Program-made: the position numbers and the translations under genes
NCBI GenBank assembly: GCA_033296885.1
Contig: MU863978.1
Coordinates: forward strand, 62,001 to 126,000
Origin: Triangularia verruculosa
Taxonomy: Eukaryota; Ascomycota; Sordariomycetes; Sordariales; Podosporaceae
Direction: 5' to 3'
Length of the DNA: 64,000 nucleotides
The notes under the pieces: model-generated
Seen by the model: only the letters and a program-made list of their open reading frames with translations
Told to the model about the DNA's origin: nothing
The model's database searches: none
Shown: positions 12,601-24,330 of the stretch, one piece after another
How the letters are laid out: each line of letters opens with the position of its first letter
How positions within the stretch are numbered: the stretch's first letter is position 1

Positions 12601-14100
12601 GCGGGCTGAGCGGGCGGCGAAATTGCGACAGGCCGAGGAGGAAGATGCCCGCCGTGAGGCCGAGAGGCAGGCCCGAATCGCCGAGGAGACTGGAGCTCCA
12701 GCGCCGGCTGCCCAAGCCGCCGCTCCAGTACCAAAGCCCGAGGGCAAGAAGCCACCTCCGCCCCCTAGCCGGAAGACCCCCAAGGTCGATGATAAGCGGG
12801 CCGATGAGGAGGCTGCTGCAAAGAAGGCAGAGGAGGAACGCCTTGAGCGCGAGCGTAGCGAGCAGGCGCGTCAAACCCAAGAGCTTGAGTAAGTCAAACT
12901 AACCTCACTTACCTTTGTGATAGGCACTGACATCACTTCAGGGAACGTGCAAGAGATCAAGAAGACGAGCTGGCCAAGGAGCGTGCGGAAGCTGATGCTC
13001 GTCTCAAGGCGCTCGAAGAGCAAGTCCGTCAAGGCAAGCTTAAGAAGGAGGAGGAGAAGCGCAAGAAGAAGGCAGCGTTGGCCGAGGCAAAGGAGCAGGA
13101 AACCAAGCTTGCTCAACGCCGCGCTGAAATTGAGGCTGCTCGCAAGCGAGAGGAGGAGCTCCGCAAGCAGCTTGAGGCTTTAGATGTTGAAGACAGCTCA
13201 TCCGACGATGACGAAGGCCCCGAGCAGATCACCCCACAGGCTTCGACGCCTACCTTGGGTGGCAGCCAGGTAGGCAGCCAGGAGCCCGAGCCTGCGGCTA
13301 CTCCAGTGGCTGCCCCCGTGCTTTCGCCGCCCCAGATTGTCACCTCCAGCCCTGCTGCTGATACAGAAAGCCGGAATCCTTACTTCAGAATGAAGGCCCA
13401 AGCCGCCGAGACAGCTCCAGCACCACCACCAGCTCCGCCAGCGCCAGTTGCTCCTCCACCACCTCCTCAGCCTAACGTTTCTACTAACCCCTTCCATCGC
13501 ATGACACAGGCAGCTGCGGCCCCCGCTTCGTCTGGTCCTGTATCCAGAAAGCGCCCCGAGGACGACGGATGGGGTACTGACAAGGAGGAGGACGACGACG
13601 AGGACTCTGATGATGATAGACCGGGACAGGGCGCTGCTCACCTGGCTTCCATCCTGTTCGGCACCATGGCGCCTCCTCGGCCATTGTCTGCCACTGGCGA
13701 CAAGCCTGCCGCTGCTTCGCCCCCGGTAATCTCACCCGTCGCCTCGCCTCCTCCGACCATCCCTAGTCCTACCACGTCAGGAGCCCCTCCGGCACCACCG
13801 CCACCCCCTCCTATGCCTGGCATGGGTGCTCCTCCTCCTCCACCACCACCACCACCACCTCCCCCGCCGATGCCCGGTTCCGGCGCACCAGCTGCCCCTC
13901 CTCCACCCCCACCTCCGGCCCCTGGTGGTGTGCCCCCTCCCCCCCCTCCCCCTCCGCCGGGAGGTGCACCGGCGCCAGCAGCTCCGGCGGGTGGAAGGCC
14001 AGCGGCATTCCTGGGTGAAATCCAAGCCGGCAGAGCTCTTAAGAAGACACAGACCAAAGACAAGAGCGCGGCGGCTGTCGCAGGCCGTGTTCTGGAGTAG
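9648..14100 (+). CDS. PAN1: Actin cytoskeleton-regulatory complex protein Pan1
   Basis: Scaffold of endocytic actin patches; it binds coat adaptors and activates Arp2/3. Exons are 9648-10330, 10402-12888 and 12942-14100 (1442 residues). Order of domains: a Q/P-rich N-terminus with repeated xTG motifs; an EH domain at about 171-265 (LFKSAVGDG, IWTLADTTRSG); a second TG-rich stretch; a second EH domain at about 430-525 (IWTLAD-equivalent VWTLADNGNKG); charged coiled coils at about 617-870 and 920-1150; an acidic DEDSDDD patch; a long polyproline tract at about 1289-1410; and a C-terminal WH2-like motif (FLGEIQAGRALKKT). The PTG/TG repeats (QPTGF, QQTGF, QATGY) fit the LxxQxTG-type sites phosphorylated by Ark1/Prk1 kinases in yeast Pan1. 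Both introns are phase-consistent with GTAAGT donors. Confidence 0.95.
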
Positions 14101-15534
14101 TAATATTACAGAAGGTTATGCGGCTGCTACAAGCGGAGTCATACCCGAGGCGCGGCTGGGAACTCTTTTTCTGGGGTTTTGATGGAGGTTGGGGTTACTG
14201 TAGGTGTGGCGAGTAATATCGGGATCTGTGTGTATCTTTTTTGTCTCTGTTGTGTGTGGTTTTGTGGTTGTGCGGCTGCTATTCGGCCGGCATGCTGTGC
14301 AATGTGCAATGTGTGGTGTGTGTAGTTGTGGTTGTTTGATCCAGCCATCTTTTTTTTGGTGAGGGTTACAGCAGCAGGTGTATGTACAGCAGGCAGATTG
14401 GCGGGAGAAGAAGAGGGGGGTGTGGTAGGAGAGAGTAGGTATGTGAAGTGGTGAGGATTAAGGTAGACAGGTAGTTGATTTTTTTTTTAAACAGAATGGA
14501 ATTTGTTTTCTACAATTGGAGTTTTTTTGCATAGATCTGTGCTGTTGTTCGCTATAGGGATAGGCCAATGCAGGATGTTTGGCTGAAGATTGATGTCAAT
14601 GGGCTGTTTGCTGTTCATGTCATGACATGATTGATATCAGAGTTTGGCAACCGGTAGATGGGGTTATTAGGTGAGCAGTTGCATAAAAGGCTCCCGAACA
14701 CGCCGAATGCTAGATAAGGGGGTCTGTTGGGAAAGAAAAAAGAAAAAAAAAGGCCGAACCGAAGGCCGAACCGAAGGATCGGGATTTTTTTTATTTTTTT
14801 TGAGATGGATGATGATTTGTGAGGGAGGCATGGCATGGGTTCCAGCTTCTTAGAGAGAGCAAAGCAAGCGATATTTCGAGTTCGGTGCCGAATAATGATG
14901 AGATGAGGGAGGTGAAGAATGGAAGCTAATGGAGTGGTGGGGACTATTGAAGATGTTATGGTAATGGGGCTTGTTTTACAGTAGAATGGAAATGGAATTG
15001 GAAGCTGGTTATGATCAAAAAGGAAGGGCTGGGTGGGGGGTTTATTATGGGATGTTGGTTGTTTCAGCTGGGGAAAAAGACATTTCTGTGTGTGTGAGGC
15101 GGCGAGATGTCGTGCTCAGGGAAAGATTGAGAGATCGAGCAGGGGATGGGTGTGGGGGGGGAGAGGCTAGGTTTATGCGGTGACGTTGAGAATAAAAAGA
15201 TATGAGATCGCGAGGAAGGTTGGGTGGTTTGGGGATGAGACATTGCTTGGTATTGCTTTTGCGGGGGGGGGGGGGGGACCGGGATTGGGTGGTCTTGGTT
15301 TATGTGTAAGTCAGGGAGGTTGTCTAGGTATGAGAATGGGAGTTTGGTTTGGGTGGGTATCTCTCATGTTGACGAGGGTAAGTTAGTTTATCATACGTCT
15401 TGTGGAGAGATTCTAGGTATGAGATGGGTCTTTTTTGCTTTCTTTTGCTCGCGAAAATGCTCTTTTTGCCTACGGGACTTGAGAATGGATTGTGTTTGCA
15501 GAACTTTGCCTGCCCGTCTTTCCATATCGATGGG

Positions 15535-16045
15535 TTGCCATGGTGGATATGCCCCTTTTCTCATGAGCTGGCAAGGCCGTGGGAATTGTCGGTCTTTTTC
15601 TCTTTGGTCCGTCGGCATGGCTTACCTACCTGACCTGCCAGGAGTTGGTACCCGCAGTTAGGCGCTCTTTCATGGCCAACTCTTGATCACTGGTCATGGT
15701 GAGACTGCGAGGAAGTCAATTCGATGGGTATGTCTCCGATATTGCGAGGCGAGCTCCGGTGGAGATGGACCTCCTCCTTCTTTTCATGAGCTGGCAACTT
15801 TTCAGCGAGCCAATGGCCCCTTTTTTCGAAAGACATTCAGAGTCTTTTCGCGTGCTTTTCCGGTGATGAAGGGATTGGACTGGCTACCGGTGACCTGTGT
15901 TCAATCACCATTCAACGCTTTTCTAAACCTCCTCAACGGTTATTCCGTGATGCCATTCAGGTGGATCATTCTCCAATCTTTTTTCTCGTGACAGTTGCTG
16001 AGCTGGCAACCTCACAGCAAGTCGATGTCCCTTTTTCGGTCAAAC
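15535..16045. repeat. Three diverged copies of a roughly 220-bp-spaced repeat
   Basis: The core GAGCTGGCAA occurs at 15565, 15788 and 16000. Each is preceded by a GTGGA/TGGAGAT block and a C/T-rich run. Copies two and three also share the downstream block CAGCRAG..ATGNCCCTTTTTTCG. Spacing is 223 and 212 bp. Confidence 0.5.
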
Positions 16046-18397
16046 CACCCCGTTTGATAGGTTCATCTTGCCATGTGGGCTCTCTGTCTGATTCGTAGAG
16101 AGCTATCCTATCACAGCTACGAAGAGCTTACTTGCAGCAAAAAAAAAAGGATTTGGGTTACCTTATGCAAGCGACCTTTCGTAAGGCAGACAACCGTTTG
16201 GGTTTGTGGTGAATTGTGTAGATATCAAAAATCCGGGAGGTTGGGAAGAGGGGGGGTGTGGTGTGTGTTGGGCGAAAGAGAGAGACAGATGGCGGCTCAA
16301 ACGAGGCGTTAGGTGCCAATTGCGTTACTTCGTTCATATTTCTTTGCTGATTTGCGTTTTTCTTACATTTGCCCTTTTTTTGGAAGTTGGAGGCTGTTAT
16401 TGGTTGAGAGAACGAGCATGACATGCCGGGAGGATTTAGGTGGAGTGGAATAATCCCTCCGAGTCCGTGGCCTGGTCTTCGAGATCTAGGGATCGATTTG
16501 AGATCAAAGAGACACAAGAATATGGGGTGAGAATGCAAGCGAAAATGGGTCGAGATGAAAATGGATCCCTTGACCTGCAAGAGGCGTATAGCTGCAGATG
16601 GGATATGCAGATGTGGTGGATGTTCTGTCCAACTGTTAGACTGAAGCTTGCAGATACCTTAACCGCCCGCAATCTGGGTCTGGTACTTCGCTCGAGCGTT
16701 CTGGGGGATGTCAAAGTGTGAAACGCGCTTATGCAGTCAGTTTGGGAGATATCGTCCATTTCCCCTCTTTGAATTGGCACGAGAGAGGGTAAGCGATCCC
16801 GTCATTACTACTGTGATATCAACAGTAGTTTATTTGCCGGCTTTGTATGTCACCCAGATGTCATCTATTTTCTTTTCAAAAGAGGCTCGAGAGCTCTGCA
16901 ACGATCCACGCTACCCCATGTGAACACACAGACACTGGAAGGGAGGACCCCGATGAGCCCAGGGATGATGGAATCATCAAAGAGGCGCTGATGTGTTGGC
17001 TCGATCCAAGGTGTGGTCAAGGTGTGATCGGGACACGGATGGAATTCCTACGGGGATATAAATGGATACTTCCTTATAGGGTTTGCAGGCACAGGGATCA
17101 CGCGGTTCGCTTCTTCTCTCCGGCTCTTTTGAAGCCGTAGAGCAGATTTAGTAACGCGTGGTGGAGAAGGGTGGAGGTCGGGTTCAGCTGGAGTTGGACG
17201 TCGACCGACTCGGTGGTTGTGCAAGTGCCGATGGTGAGAAATGAAAAAATTCCTGTGAATTGCTCGTGAATGTGTGAAGCGATGGTGGGAGTTGGGCTGA
17301 CCGGGGTCTTAAATACCTCTGGTATAGTCCGGGTTAGTGCCCTGTTTGAACGTGAGCCACGTCTTAGGAAGCCATGGAGTTCCAGGGACAAACACGCGAG
17401 GTGAAAAATAAATATGAGGGCTTTCTTGATATCTGGTACGAGAAGATCGTTCTCAAGATCTGGATCGGAGAAAGAGGAGCCTCGGAAAGCCGGCTCCATC
17501 GTATGGATGTAGGGTGGATCCAGATGACACTGGCTTGACTGTATCAAAAATCTTGGTTGATACGGAGGGCATGAACCGGCCAATGATGTCATCTGCTGCC
17601 TTGCAACTTCCACCATCTTGAGACGAGTACGAACTGATAAATGCCGCCGTTCGAGATGGCGTGAAGCTGGTGTGGTCCCCAGAGCTGGGACCGCCGGGAC
17701 AGACGGTGAACCGACGGTGGGAGAGACGGCGACTGGTGCCGTCGAACGTTGGAGGGGCGAGAGAACGGGTCTTTTGACATCACATTCCACTGTCATTTAT
17801 GCCGCTCTTCTGCAGTGGTGTGTCCTGTCGTTGCCGCATGTTGTAGGAGCTGCTAAGGTTGATAGACGCGGGGAATTCTGGAAGGAGGGCTCAGAGGGCT
17901 TTGATCTGGGCCCCTCGACGTCGGAAGCACTGCGACTCGAGATCCGACGGAGGGCTGTGATTGGACGGAGGAACTGATATGCGCGGCCGAAACGCGTAGG
18001 TTCGCGTCCAGTCGTTCGCACTTTGATAAACAAAAGCGCGACGGCGCCGGTTCCCGTTGGACGGTTTGATCAGTTTCTGCCAAACGTGCTCGACCTCTCT
18101 CAACTGGCTTCAGCTGCCTCGCCCGCCCATCCGCCTTGCACGGCAGGCCTGTTTCGAGAGGCACCGAGGCAGGGAAGAGGACAGCTGCGTCTGCCGTGCA
18201 CATCGCCCATCTGCTCGGCCCAGTTCAAGCCTACCTAGGGATCGTGCAGAGGGATGCTGGGCACAGCCCACTTTTTGCCCTTTCCAGTGAATTTGCGAGA
18301 GGAATTCACGGGAGATTTTCTCCCTGGTTTGGGTGCATGAGTCTCGGTCCGCATCAGCACCTCACCCGTTTTTCTTGTCATCTGAAAGGGAAGAGAC

Positions 18398-18433
18398 GGA
18401 CAGAGGACAGAGGACAGAGGACAGAGAACAGAG
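18398..18433. repeat. 7-bp tandem repeat (GGACAGA)
   Basis: About five near-perfect units of ACAGAGG lie in tandem. The surrounding sequence has no supported gene. Confidence 0.8.
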
Positions 18434-19045
18434 CGTATATCTGCCTGCTCAAGCACATATTCTTGACGACATCGCCGAGAGGAGCATCTGGACCAGAAGG
18501 CCTGAACCACTTAGACAGCTTTCTTGCTCTGCCGCACCCCTGCACCCGAAGACTAGCCCCCCTGTCCGAGGTCAGCCCGCGTTGGACACTCGTCCAATCC
18601 GTTGGCCTGTTCTCCGCTCCCTGCCTGCGAGCTGCCCCACCCCACGACCTTCCTGGATTCTTGGAACAAGTGTGGTGAGCTGGCAGCGGGCTCTCAATCT
18701 GCGCTTGCCGCAAGCCCGCACCCCCCCCCCTCCCCTCCAGAGCACATCCTTCTATGTACCCTACCCTACCCGCCCGCATCAAGCACCACCTCCCTCGACT
18801 CCTCTCTTCCCACTCCCACTTCCCCTCCCTTTCACTAACCGCAAGGAATATCGTCCATCTCGTGTATCCGTCCGACAAGAAGCAACAAGAACCCCGCGAG
18901 ACCTTCACTCAACAGTCAAACAGTCACGCCAAGGGCCCGCCCTCATCCAGACTCATCAATAGCGCTTCGCCTTACACGACGACCATCCCTTGCCTCACCG
19001 CCCCCCACAATTTTCCATTAATCCAGATCCGCACCACAGGTGGAG

Positions 19046-19192
19046 GTAAGAAAAGAGCTTTAACAGACTCCGATCCCTCCCCTCACTGTCGTCACACACC
19101 TATCTGCCCACCAACACCACATCGCTGTCCAACGACACCGATCGCGAGCGCGTTTCGTCTCATCTCATCGCACGTCAATCACTGACCAACAG
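19046..19192 (+). other. Possible 5'-UTR intron of the forkhead gene
   Basis: A GTAAGA donor at 19046 and an ACTGACCAACAG branch/acceptor ending at 19192 lie 82 bp before the forkhead start codon. The signals are good, but transcription across them is only inferred. Confidence 0.4.
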
Positions 19193-19274
19193 CTCAAGGG
19201 TACCATCGATATAACATCGCTCCACTCACCACCCACCGACACCACCACCGTCGCGGCACAGAGCTCGGCCTGAC

Positions 19275-21593
19275 ATGGCCAAGCCACCGCGTTTTCAGGC
19301 CTCTCAGGCCTCATTTCCCATCTACGAAGACTTCAACTTCGACCAGACAGCTCCCATGATCAGCCACGCGCCCATGCCCCCAGCACCGAAGCCGGGGCGA
19401 CAACCTCTTCAGAACACCGATGCCAATGTCGTACTGGATCCGCCCGCATCTAACTTCATCAAGCAATCACCACTGAAGCCGAATGCACCACCATCCAATA
19501 TGCCACTCACCCCGATGAAGAATTCCCAGAGCAGTAAGCTTAACATGGTTCAGATGATGCCGCCCAGCAACTATCAGCAAACCACCGACTCGTTGGAGAA
19601 GAGACAACCTGTAATGTCGAGGTTCAAGACGGTAGCTCAAAAGCCCCAGCAATCCGACTTCAACATGCAACATTTCATGGGCAAGGAGAACTCACAACAT
19701 CCCATGATTTTCCCGGCCCCACCTCAACCACAGTTCAACCTGCCTCTGGAACATTATTATCAAAAACCGCCAGGAAAGCGATTGCTGGAAGCCGCACCGA
19801 TCAAGGAATTGAGGCCCGCCAAGAAGCAAAGGGTGGATGACCCGCTCCCGCCACACGACTCGTTCCCGCAGATTATCGATGACGGGTCAAAGCCAGGACA
19901 CAGCTATGCGACTTTGATTGGGATGGCCATTCTTCGCTCACCACAACGCCGACTGACTCTGGCCCAGATTTACAAATGGATTTCGGACACATATTCATTC
20001 TACAATGCCAACGACGCGGGGTGGCAGAACAGCATCCGGCACAACCTGTCTCTCAACAAGCACTTCATCAAGCAGGAACGACCCAAGGATGATCCGGGCA
20101 AGGGCAACTATTGGGCTATTGAGCCAGGCGCCGAGCATCTGTTCATGAAGGAAAAGCCCTCGAGGAAGGCGGCCGCACCGTCAGCTGAGAATATGCCAGT
20201 CATGTCGACGCGTCTTGAACCATCTCAGCCACAAATGCCTCAATTTCACGAGCCGATTCTGCCGCCTCAGTTGCCGATGCCCCCTAGCTCCCTGCCGCCA
20301 TTGCCGCCAATGCCGTCTTCACAACAGCTTGCTCCCGCTCCTCACTTGCCGGATCTCTCATCGGATGCGACCATTCCAGCGTCTGACCTTGCTACCATTC
20401 CCGATGACGGAAACGACGGGCTGGGGGAGAATGTGCTTCTTCATGAAAATGACCTGTATTCTCCTCTGCCTGCCGCCATGCATAGCTCACCTCCTGTTCC
20501 TAAGCGCGTCGAGTCGAGACACAATGACACCCCGCCACCGCAAAGGCGGGGGCATGGTTCATCGGTCTCCAAGTCGCGAAAGAGGCGTTCATTCATGGAT
20601 GACAGCGGCTACATTTCCTCCCTGGAATCATCGGTCATGCGTCCTGGTCGTGACCACTCAAAGCTTCTCACCTCTGAGGCTGATCGCCCGCGTCTTCGGA
20701 GAGGCCTGGCCGAGGAAGAGATTGTGCGTCTCCGTGCCTCGTCATATGATAGCCCCTCAAAGGGCCGCTCTCAGGGCTACGCTCCACCGTCTTCTTCGCC
20801 TATGCGGCAGCCAGCTCACAATAACACTGGGCAGATGCTTCCACCTTTGACACCTGCGATGAAGCTCAAGGCACCTCCCAAGCCACCAGCGTCGGTCTCG
20901 CCAAGCACAAACTTGCGCCTTCATCGAGAGAGCATCCAATCTATGGTCGACGGGGATTCGCCATACAAGCGCGTCGCGGCTATGTGTCCCGAAGTGCAGC
21001 TTACACCCGGCTTTCTCATTGATGATTTGTTTGCCAATCTGGATCAGCCAAAGGAGGATGACTTCTCAGACTTTGACATATTCAACGAGACCTACACCTC
21101 GCTCTATGCCATGTCTCCTGCTGGCATTGCGCCAAATGGCTCCCCTGCGAAGCGCTCAGTTAGGAAACATAGGCTGGAACGTTCGCATTCCACCAGCGCG
21201 TTGAGTGACCTCGCCGCTCCCTTGTCGACCAACTCGGCGAGCTCGGCTTCTTTCCTCAAGGTTCCCGCCCATTCCAACAACTTGATGTTGGAGACGCCGA
21301 GCAAGGTGTTTGATGGCCTTCTTTCATCGCCGAGCAAGCTCTTCCACGATCTTCAGTCACCCTCCAAGATGCCTGCGGCGCTGAACGACGAGAACCTGGC
21401 CCCTTGGCTGTCCATGGACGACCTTTACGCGCCTGATGTTTTGGGAGAGGAGAATCATGATTTCCAACCAATTGACATGCTCGCTGGCTTCGAGAAGATT
21501 GGCTCTAGCAGTTCTCAAGCCTCGCGCAACAATAACAACAACCGGCCCTCTCAGAAAACGAGCCTCAGTCGCTCCTACACTACCAAGTTCTGA
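19275..21593 (+). CDS. Forkhead-domain transcription factor
   Basis: Intronless gene of 772 residues with a single winged-helix forkhead domain at about 207-300. Visible motifs are SYATLIGMAI, LTLAQIYKWI, WQNSIRHNLSLN (recognition helix) and KGNYWAI. No FHA domain is seen, so it resembles the Hcm1/Sep1 type rather than Fkh1/2. The usual KPPYSYA entry is KPGHSYA here. The N-terminus is P/Q-rich; the C-terminal half is low complexity, with Ser-Pro clusters (TPSKVFDGLLSSPSKLF, SPSK repeated) that look like cyclin-dependent kinase sites. A basic KSRKRRS stretch at about 437-443 is a possible nuclear signal. It should act in the nucleus on cell-cycle or morphogenesis genes; that role is inferred from family only. 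Confidence 0.9.
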   Translation: MAKPPRFQASQASFPIYEDFNFDQTAPMISHAPMPPAPKPGRQPLQNTDANVVLDPPASNFIKQSPLKPNAPPSNMPLTPMKNSQSSKLNMVQMMPPSNYQQTTDSLEKRQPVMSRFKTVAQKPQQSDFNMQHFMGKENSQHPMIFPAPPQPQFNLPLEHYYQKPPGKRLLEAAPIKELRPAKKQRVDDPLPPHDSFPQIIDDGSKPGHSYATLIGMAILRSPQRRLTLAQIYKWISDTYSFYNANDAGWQNSIRHNLSLNKHFIKQERPKDDPGKGNYWAIEPGAEHLFMKEKPSRKAAAPSAENMPVMSTRLEPSQPQMPQFHEPILPPQLPMPPSSLPPLPPMPSSQQLAPAPHLPDLSSDATIPASDLATIPDDGNDGLGENVLLHENDLYSPLPAAMHSSPPVPKRVESRHNDTPPPQRRGHGSSVSKSRKRRSFMDDSGYISSLESSVMRPGRDHSKLLTSEADRPRLRRGLAEEEIVRLRASSYDSPSKGRSQGYAPPSSSPMRQPAHNNTGQMLPPLTPAMKLKAPPKPPASVSPSTNLRLHRESIQSMVDGDSPYKRVAAMCPEVQLTPGFLIDDLFANLDQPKEDDFSDFDIFNETYTSLYAMSPAGIAPNGSPAKRSVRKHRLERSHSTSALSDLAAPLSTNSASSASFLKVPAHSNNLMLETPSKVFDGLLSSPSKLFHDLQSPSKMPAALNDENLAPWLSMDDLYAPDVLGEENHDFQPIDMLAGFEKIGSSSSQASRNNNNNRPSQKTSLSRSYTTKF

Positions 21594-23536
21594 GGGGACC
21601 ACACATACATGCGCCTAGAGCGCACATGGTCGGTGATTCTTGCCATTCTCGCATGATACCTTGCAAGATTGGACCGAAGAGTACAGGATGACGACTGTTA
21701 CGACTGAATGACGGATTACACTCACATTGGCGGCGGCTAGGGGGGAAGCTTCCACACATACACACACACAACACAAGTATCGGTTTGCATTATATGGGGT
21801 TAAAAAGGGGCTGGCGCGCTTCCAGCCTCACGGCTACTCTTCTTCCTGATCTTGGTCATTATTTCAGGGGTCGGGGGGTTTCTGGATTGCGGAATGCCCC
21901 ACTTGGTGCGGGATTATCTTGTCGTAATCACGAATACTTAATGAAGGGATGGGTTTTTTGCTTTTTTTTTTTTCTTACGGAGTATATAAGGGGTGGGGGG
22001 GTGTTACCACGACACAAAGCGCCACACTGCACACATACATCAACAACAGCAACGGGAAGGGTCAAACGGGACAACAACAGCATATTCTGGGTTTGGGAAG
22101 CGTGTTAGCTTTGGGAGCGAAATGTTTTTGTGGCTTCTTTTTCTCTTCTGGTTTTTGTTCTTGTTGATGTGGTTTGGGGATACTTTTTCAGGGAGGTTTT
22201 GATATCTCGACTGGATCTGTGGTTTTCTCTCTTTTTTTACCAGCGGTCTGGATTGCGTTGTGGCTTTTTTCTCTCTCTCTCTCGGGTTGGTATCATTCGG
22301 GGATATATGGGATTGTCTGGATTAGTGTAACTTGGACAAGCACTATCGGCTTTGGTGCCGTGGGGGGGTTGGATTCGGGATTTTTGTGTTGGGTTATATC
22401 TGTGTTGGGATATCTCTTTGTGATTGGATTCCTTTTACATATGACATTGTGGGAATACCTGGGTTGGGAATTTTGTTTCTTTTTTCTGTTGAGAATCTCC
22501 ATCAAATGTGATTTTGCGCCTTTTTTGCTGTTCTCTTCTATGAACATGATTGAATCTTTTGAGTTGTTGAACATGTGTATGGGATGTGTATCTGTTGATT
22601 GTGTGGTTTGATATGATGTGGTGGTTGATTTTTTTGGCAAAAGAAAAAAATAGATTAAGCATTTTCCTGATGCTTTTTTTCTTTTCGTCTGGACGCTCTT
22701 GATTGCTCCCATTTTGTCTTTGATCTTGTTAATGTGATAATGAACAAGACGACACATAACAATGATGAAACGCCAATGTGCCATGACCTGCACGAGCGAT
22801 CCTCCTTCGACGTTCCGCAAGCGATTGTCTTCTCTTCTGCAGTATATAATAAAAACAAGAAACACGTTGCTTACGCGACCCTGTCTATCGTGTGAGGAGG
22901 GAATAAGAACAACAACAACATCTGAGTCGACACAAAAGATCTTGTCGTATTTATATACCAACCAGCCTTGGATCGAACTTTGTGACGTTAATTCGAGTAA
23001 AGCAATAACAGAATCTACATACACGCTGCTCCTCAAATATTCTAGTGCGTCCTATACACAGTAAGAGAACTTTTCCAAGAAAAGAAAATAAACAAAAAAA
23101 AAAAAAAAAAAGAGAAAAGAAGTTAAATGACCATTTAACGGGCCTCGGACCCATGCCCCATGGGTAGTTTCAGAAGCACGCTGTTGCCCATTTTCTCTCC
23201 CTGCCAGTAGTAGCCATACGTGCTACCTGGCCAATTCCAATTTTCAATTTTTCTTTTCCTCCAGACCTATATACCCAGTCCAAGTATAAAACTATTTCGC
23301 CTTTTCGTTTTCCAAAATCTACCAAGGCGGAAGAGCTTTTCCGTCCTATATTTCTCCCGTCATTTCACACCCTTTTTGCCCACTTACCTACCTTGGTCAA
23401 CATAAGATGTGCCTTCCCCCTCTCTTCTCCCTGTCCTCGGAATCGTGCTCAATCGTTTATTTTGGCTTCTCAAGAGCTACAAAGCTGCCAATTCCCTTTC
23501 CATTTGGACGAGTAACGGCAATCAGACAGCGGTAAT

Positions 23537-23568
23537 AACCCCCCCCCCCCCAAAAAAAAAGGGGGGTT
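23537..23568. repeat. Homopolymer hairpin (TAACCCCCC ... GGGGGGTTA)
   Basis: Thirteen C (23539-23551), nine A (23552-23560) and six G (23561-23566) are flanked by TAA and TTA. This gives 9-bp complementary arms. Confidence 0.7.
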
Positions 23569-23762
23569 AGAAAAGCAAATAGTAACCAACAACATCACAC
23601 CCTGCCTGCACAACACAATGACTCCTTTCTCAATACCTAAACACAAGACTCGTATTATCCGCCGCTGCTTCAGGAATCCATGTCTCTTCCATGTCCTGTG
23701 TACCTACCCATATTATCTCACACCATAAAACAGAAATAAAAAACCGACAAAACGCTTATATT

Positions 23763-23779
23763 CTATCTATCTATCTATC
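23763..23779. repeat. CTAT tetranucleotide microsatellite
   Basis: Four tandem CTAT units are visible. Confidence 0.8.
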
Positions 23780-23860
23780 GTTCCCAAAATCCATATGACA
23801 ACCAAAAAAGATCATCATCATCATTATCATCTCATATCCCACATCTCCAACCCCCCTTTG

Positions 23861-23891
23861 TATAAAATGTATAAAATGTATAAAATGTATA
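23861..23891. repeat. 9-bp tandem repeat (TATAAAATG)
   Basis: Three exact units and a partial fourth are visible in gene-free sequence. Confidence 0.85.
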
Positions 23892-24287
23892 CAACATCTA
23901 TCCTTTCCTATCAACACACACGCCCCCTTAATTAAACCTTCTCCCCAACTACATACGTGAATTAAACGTGAAGAAGAGCCAGACATAATAAATATTAGTG
24001 AACATACTGTGTACGGTGCGAAAAAAAGGGGGTAGAAAGATCGCGGTGAAATAAAAAAGCAACTCATGCGGCTGCTGTCGCCGTCGTCGTTCTGTTGTTG
24101 CTGGGATTCAAAAGGGGTGTTTCACAGTAAAATAAAAACAGTATAAAAGAGTGACGATAATATAAGGTAGGTAGATAGGGCAGACAATGAAAAAGGCCGG
24201 TAAGGAATAACAGGTAAGAATGATGGGAGAGTAGTAAGGCAGGGGTCATATGTAATAGGTTAGGTCATGTGTAGTAGGCGGTAAAAT

Positions 24288-24330
24288 AGATAGGTAGGTA
24301 GGTAGGTACCAGGTACCAGGGTAGGTAGTA
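24288..24330. repeat. GGTA-type microsatellite
   Basis: TAGG/GGTA units are repeated with an embedded doubled ACCAGGT. Confidence 0.7.

Larger units (their letters stand above)
14101..19274. other. 5.2-kb intergenic region upstream of the forkhead gene
   Basis: No protein gene is supported. After the PAN1 stop the plus strand is strongly G/T-rich for about 1.3 kb. There is a run of 15 G at 15263-15277, a set of diverged repeats at 15535-16045, and an 8-bp-arm inverted repeat around GATATC at 16807-16829. Many open frames at 17.6-19.2 kb lack motifs and overlap on both strands. The last kilobase is C/T-rich and is probably the forkhead promoter and leader. Confidence 0.5.

Noticed and set aside
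13640..14060. Glycine-rich frames antisense to the PAN1 polyproline region
   Set aside because: They are the mirror of proline codons and have no independent support.
17098..18962. Several 100-230-codon frames on both strands before the forkhead gene
   Set aside because: They overlap each other antisense, lack motifs and splice-consistent extension, and sit in simple-sequence DNA.
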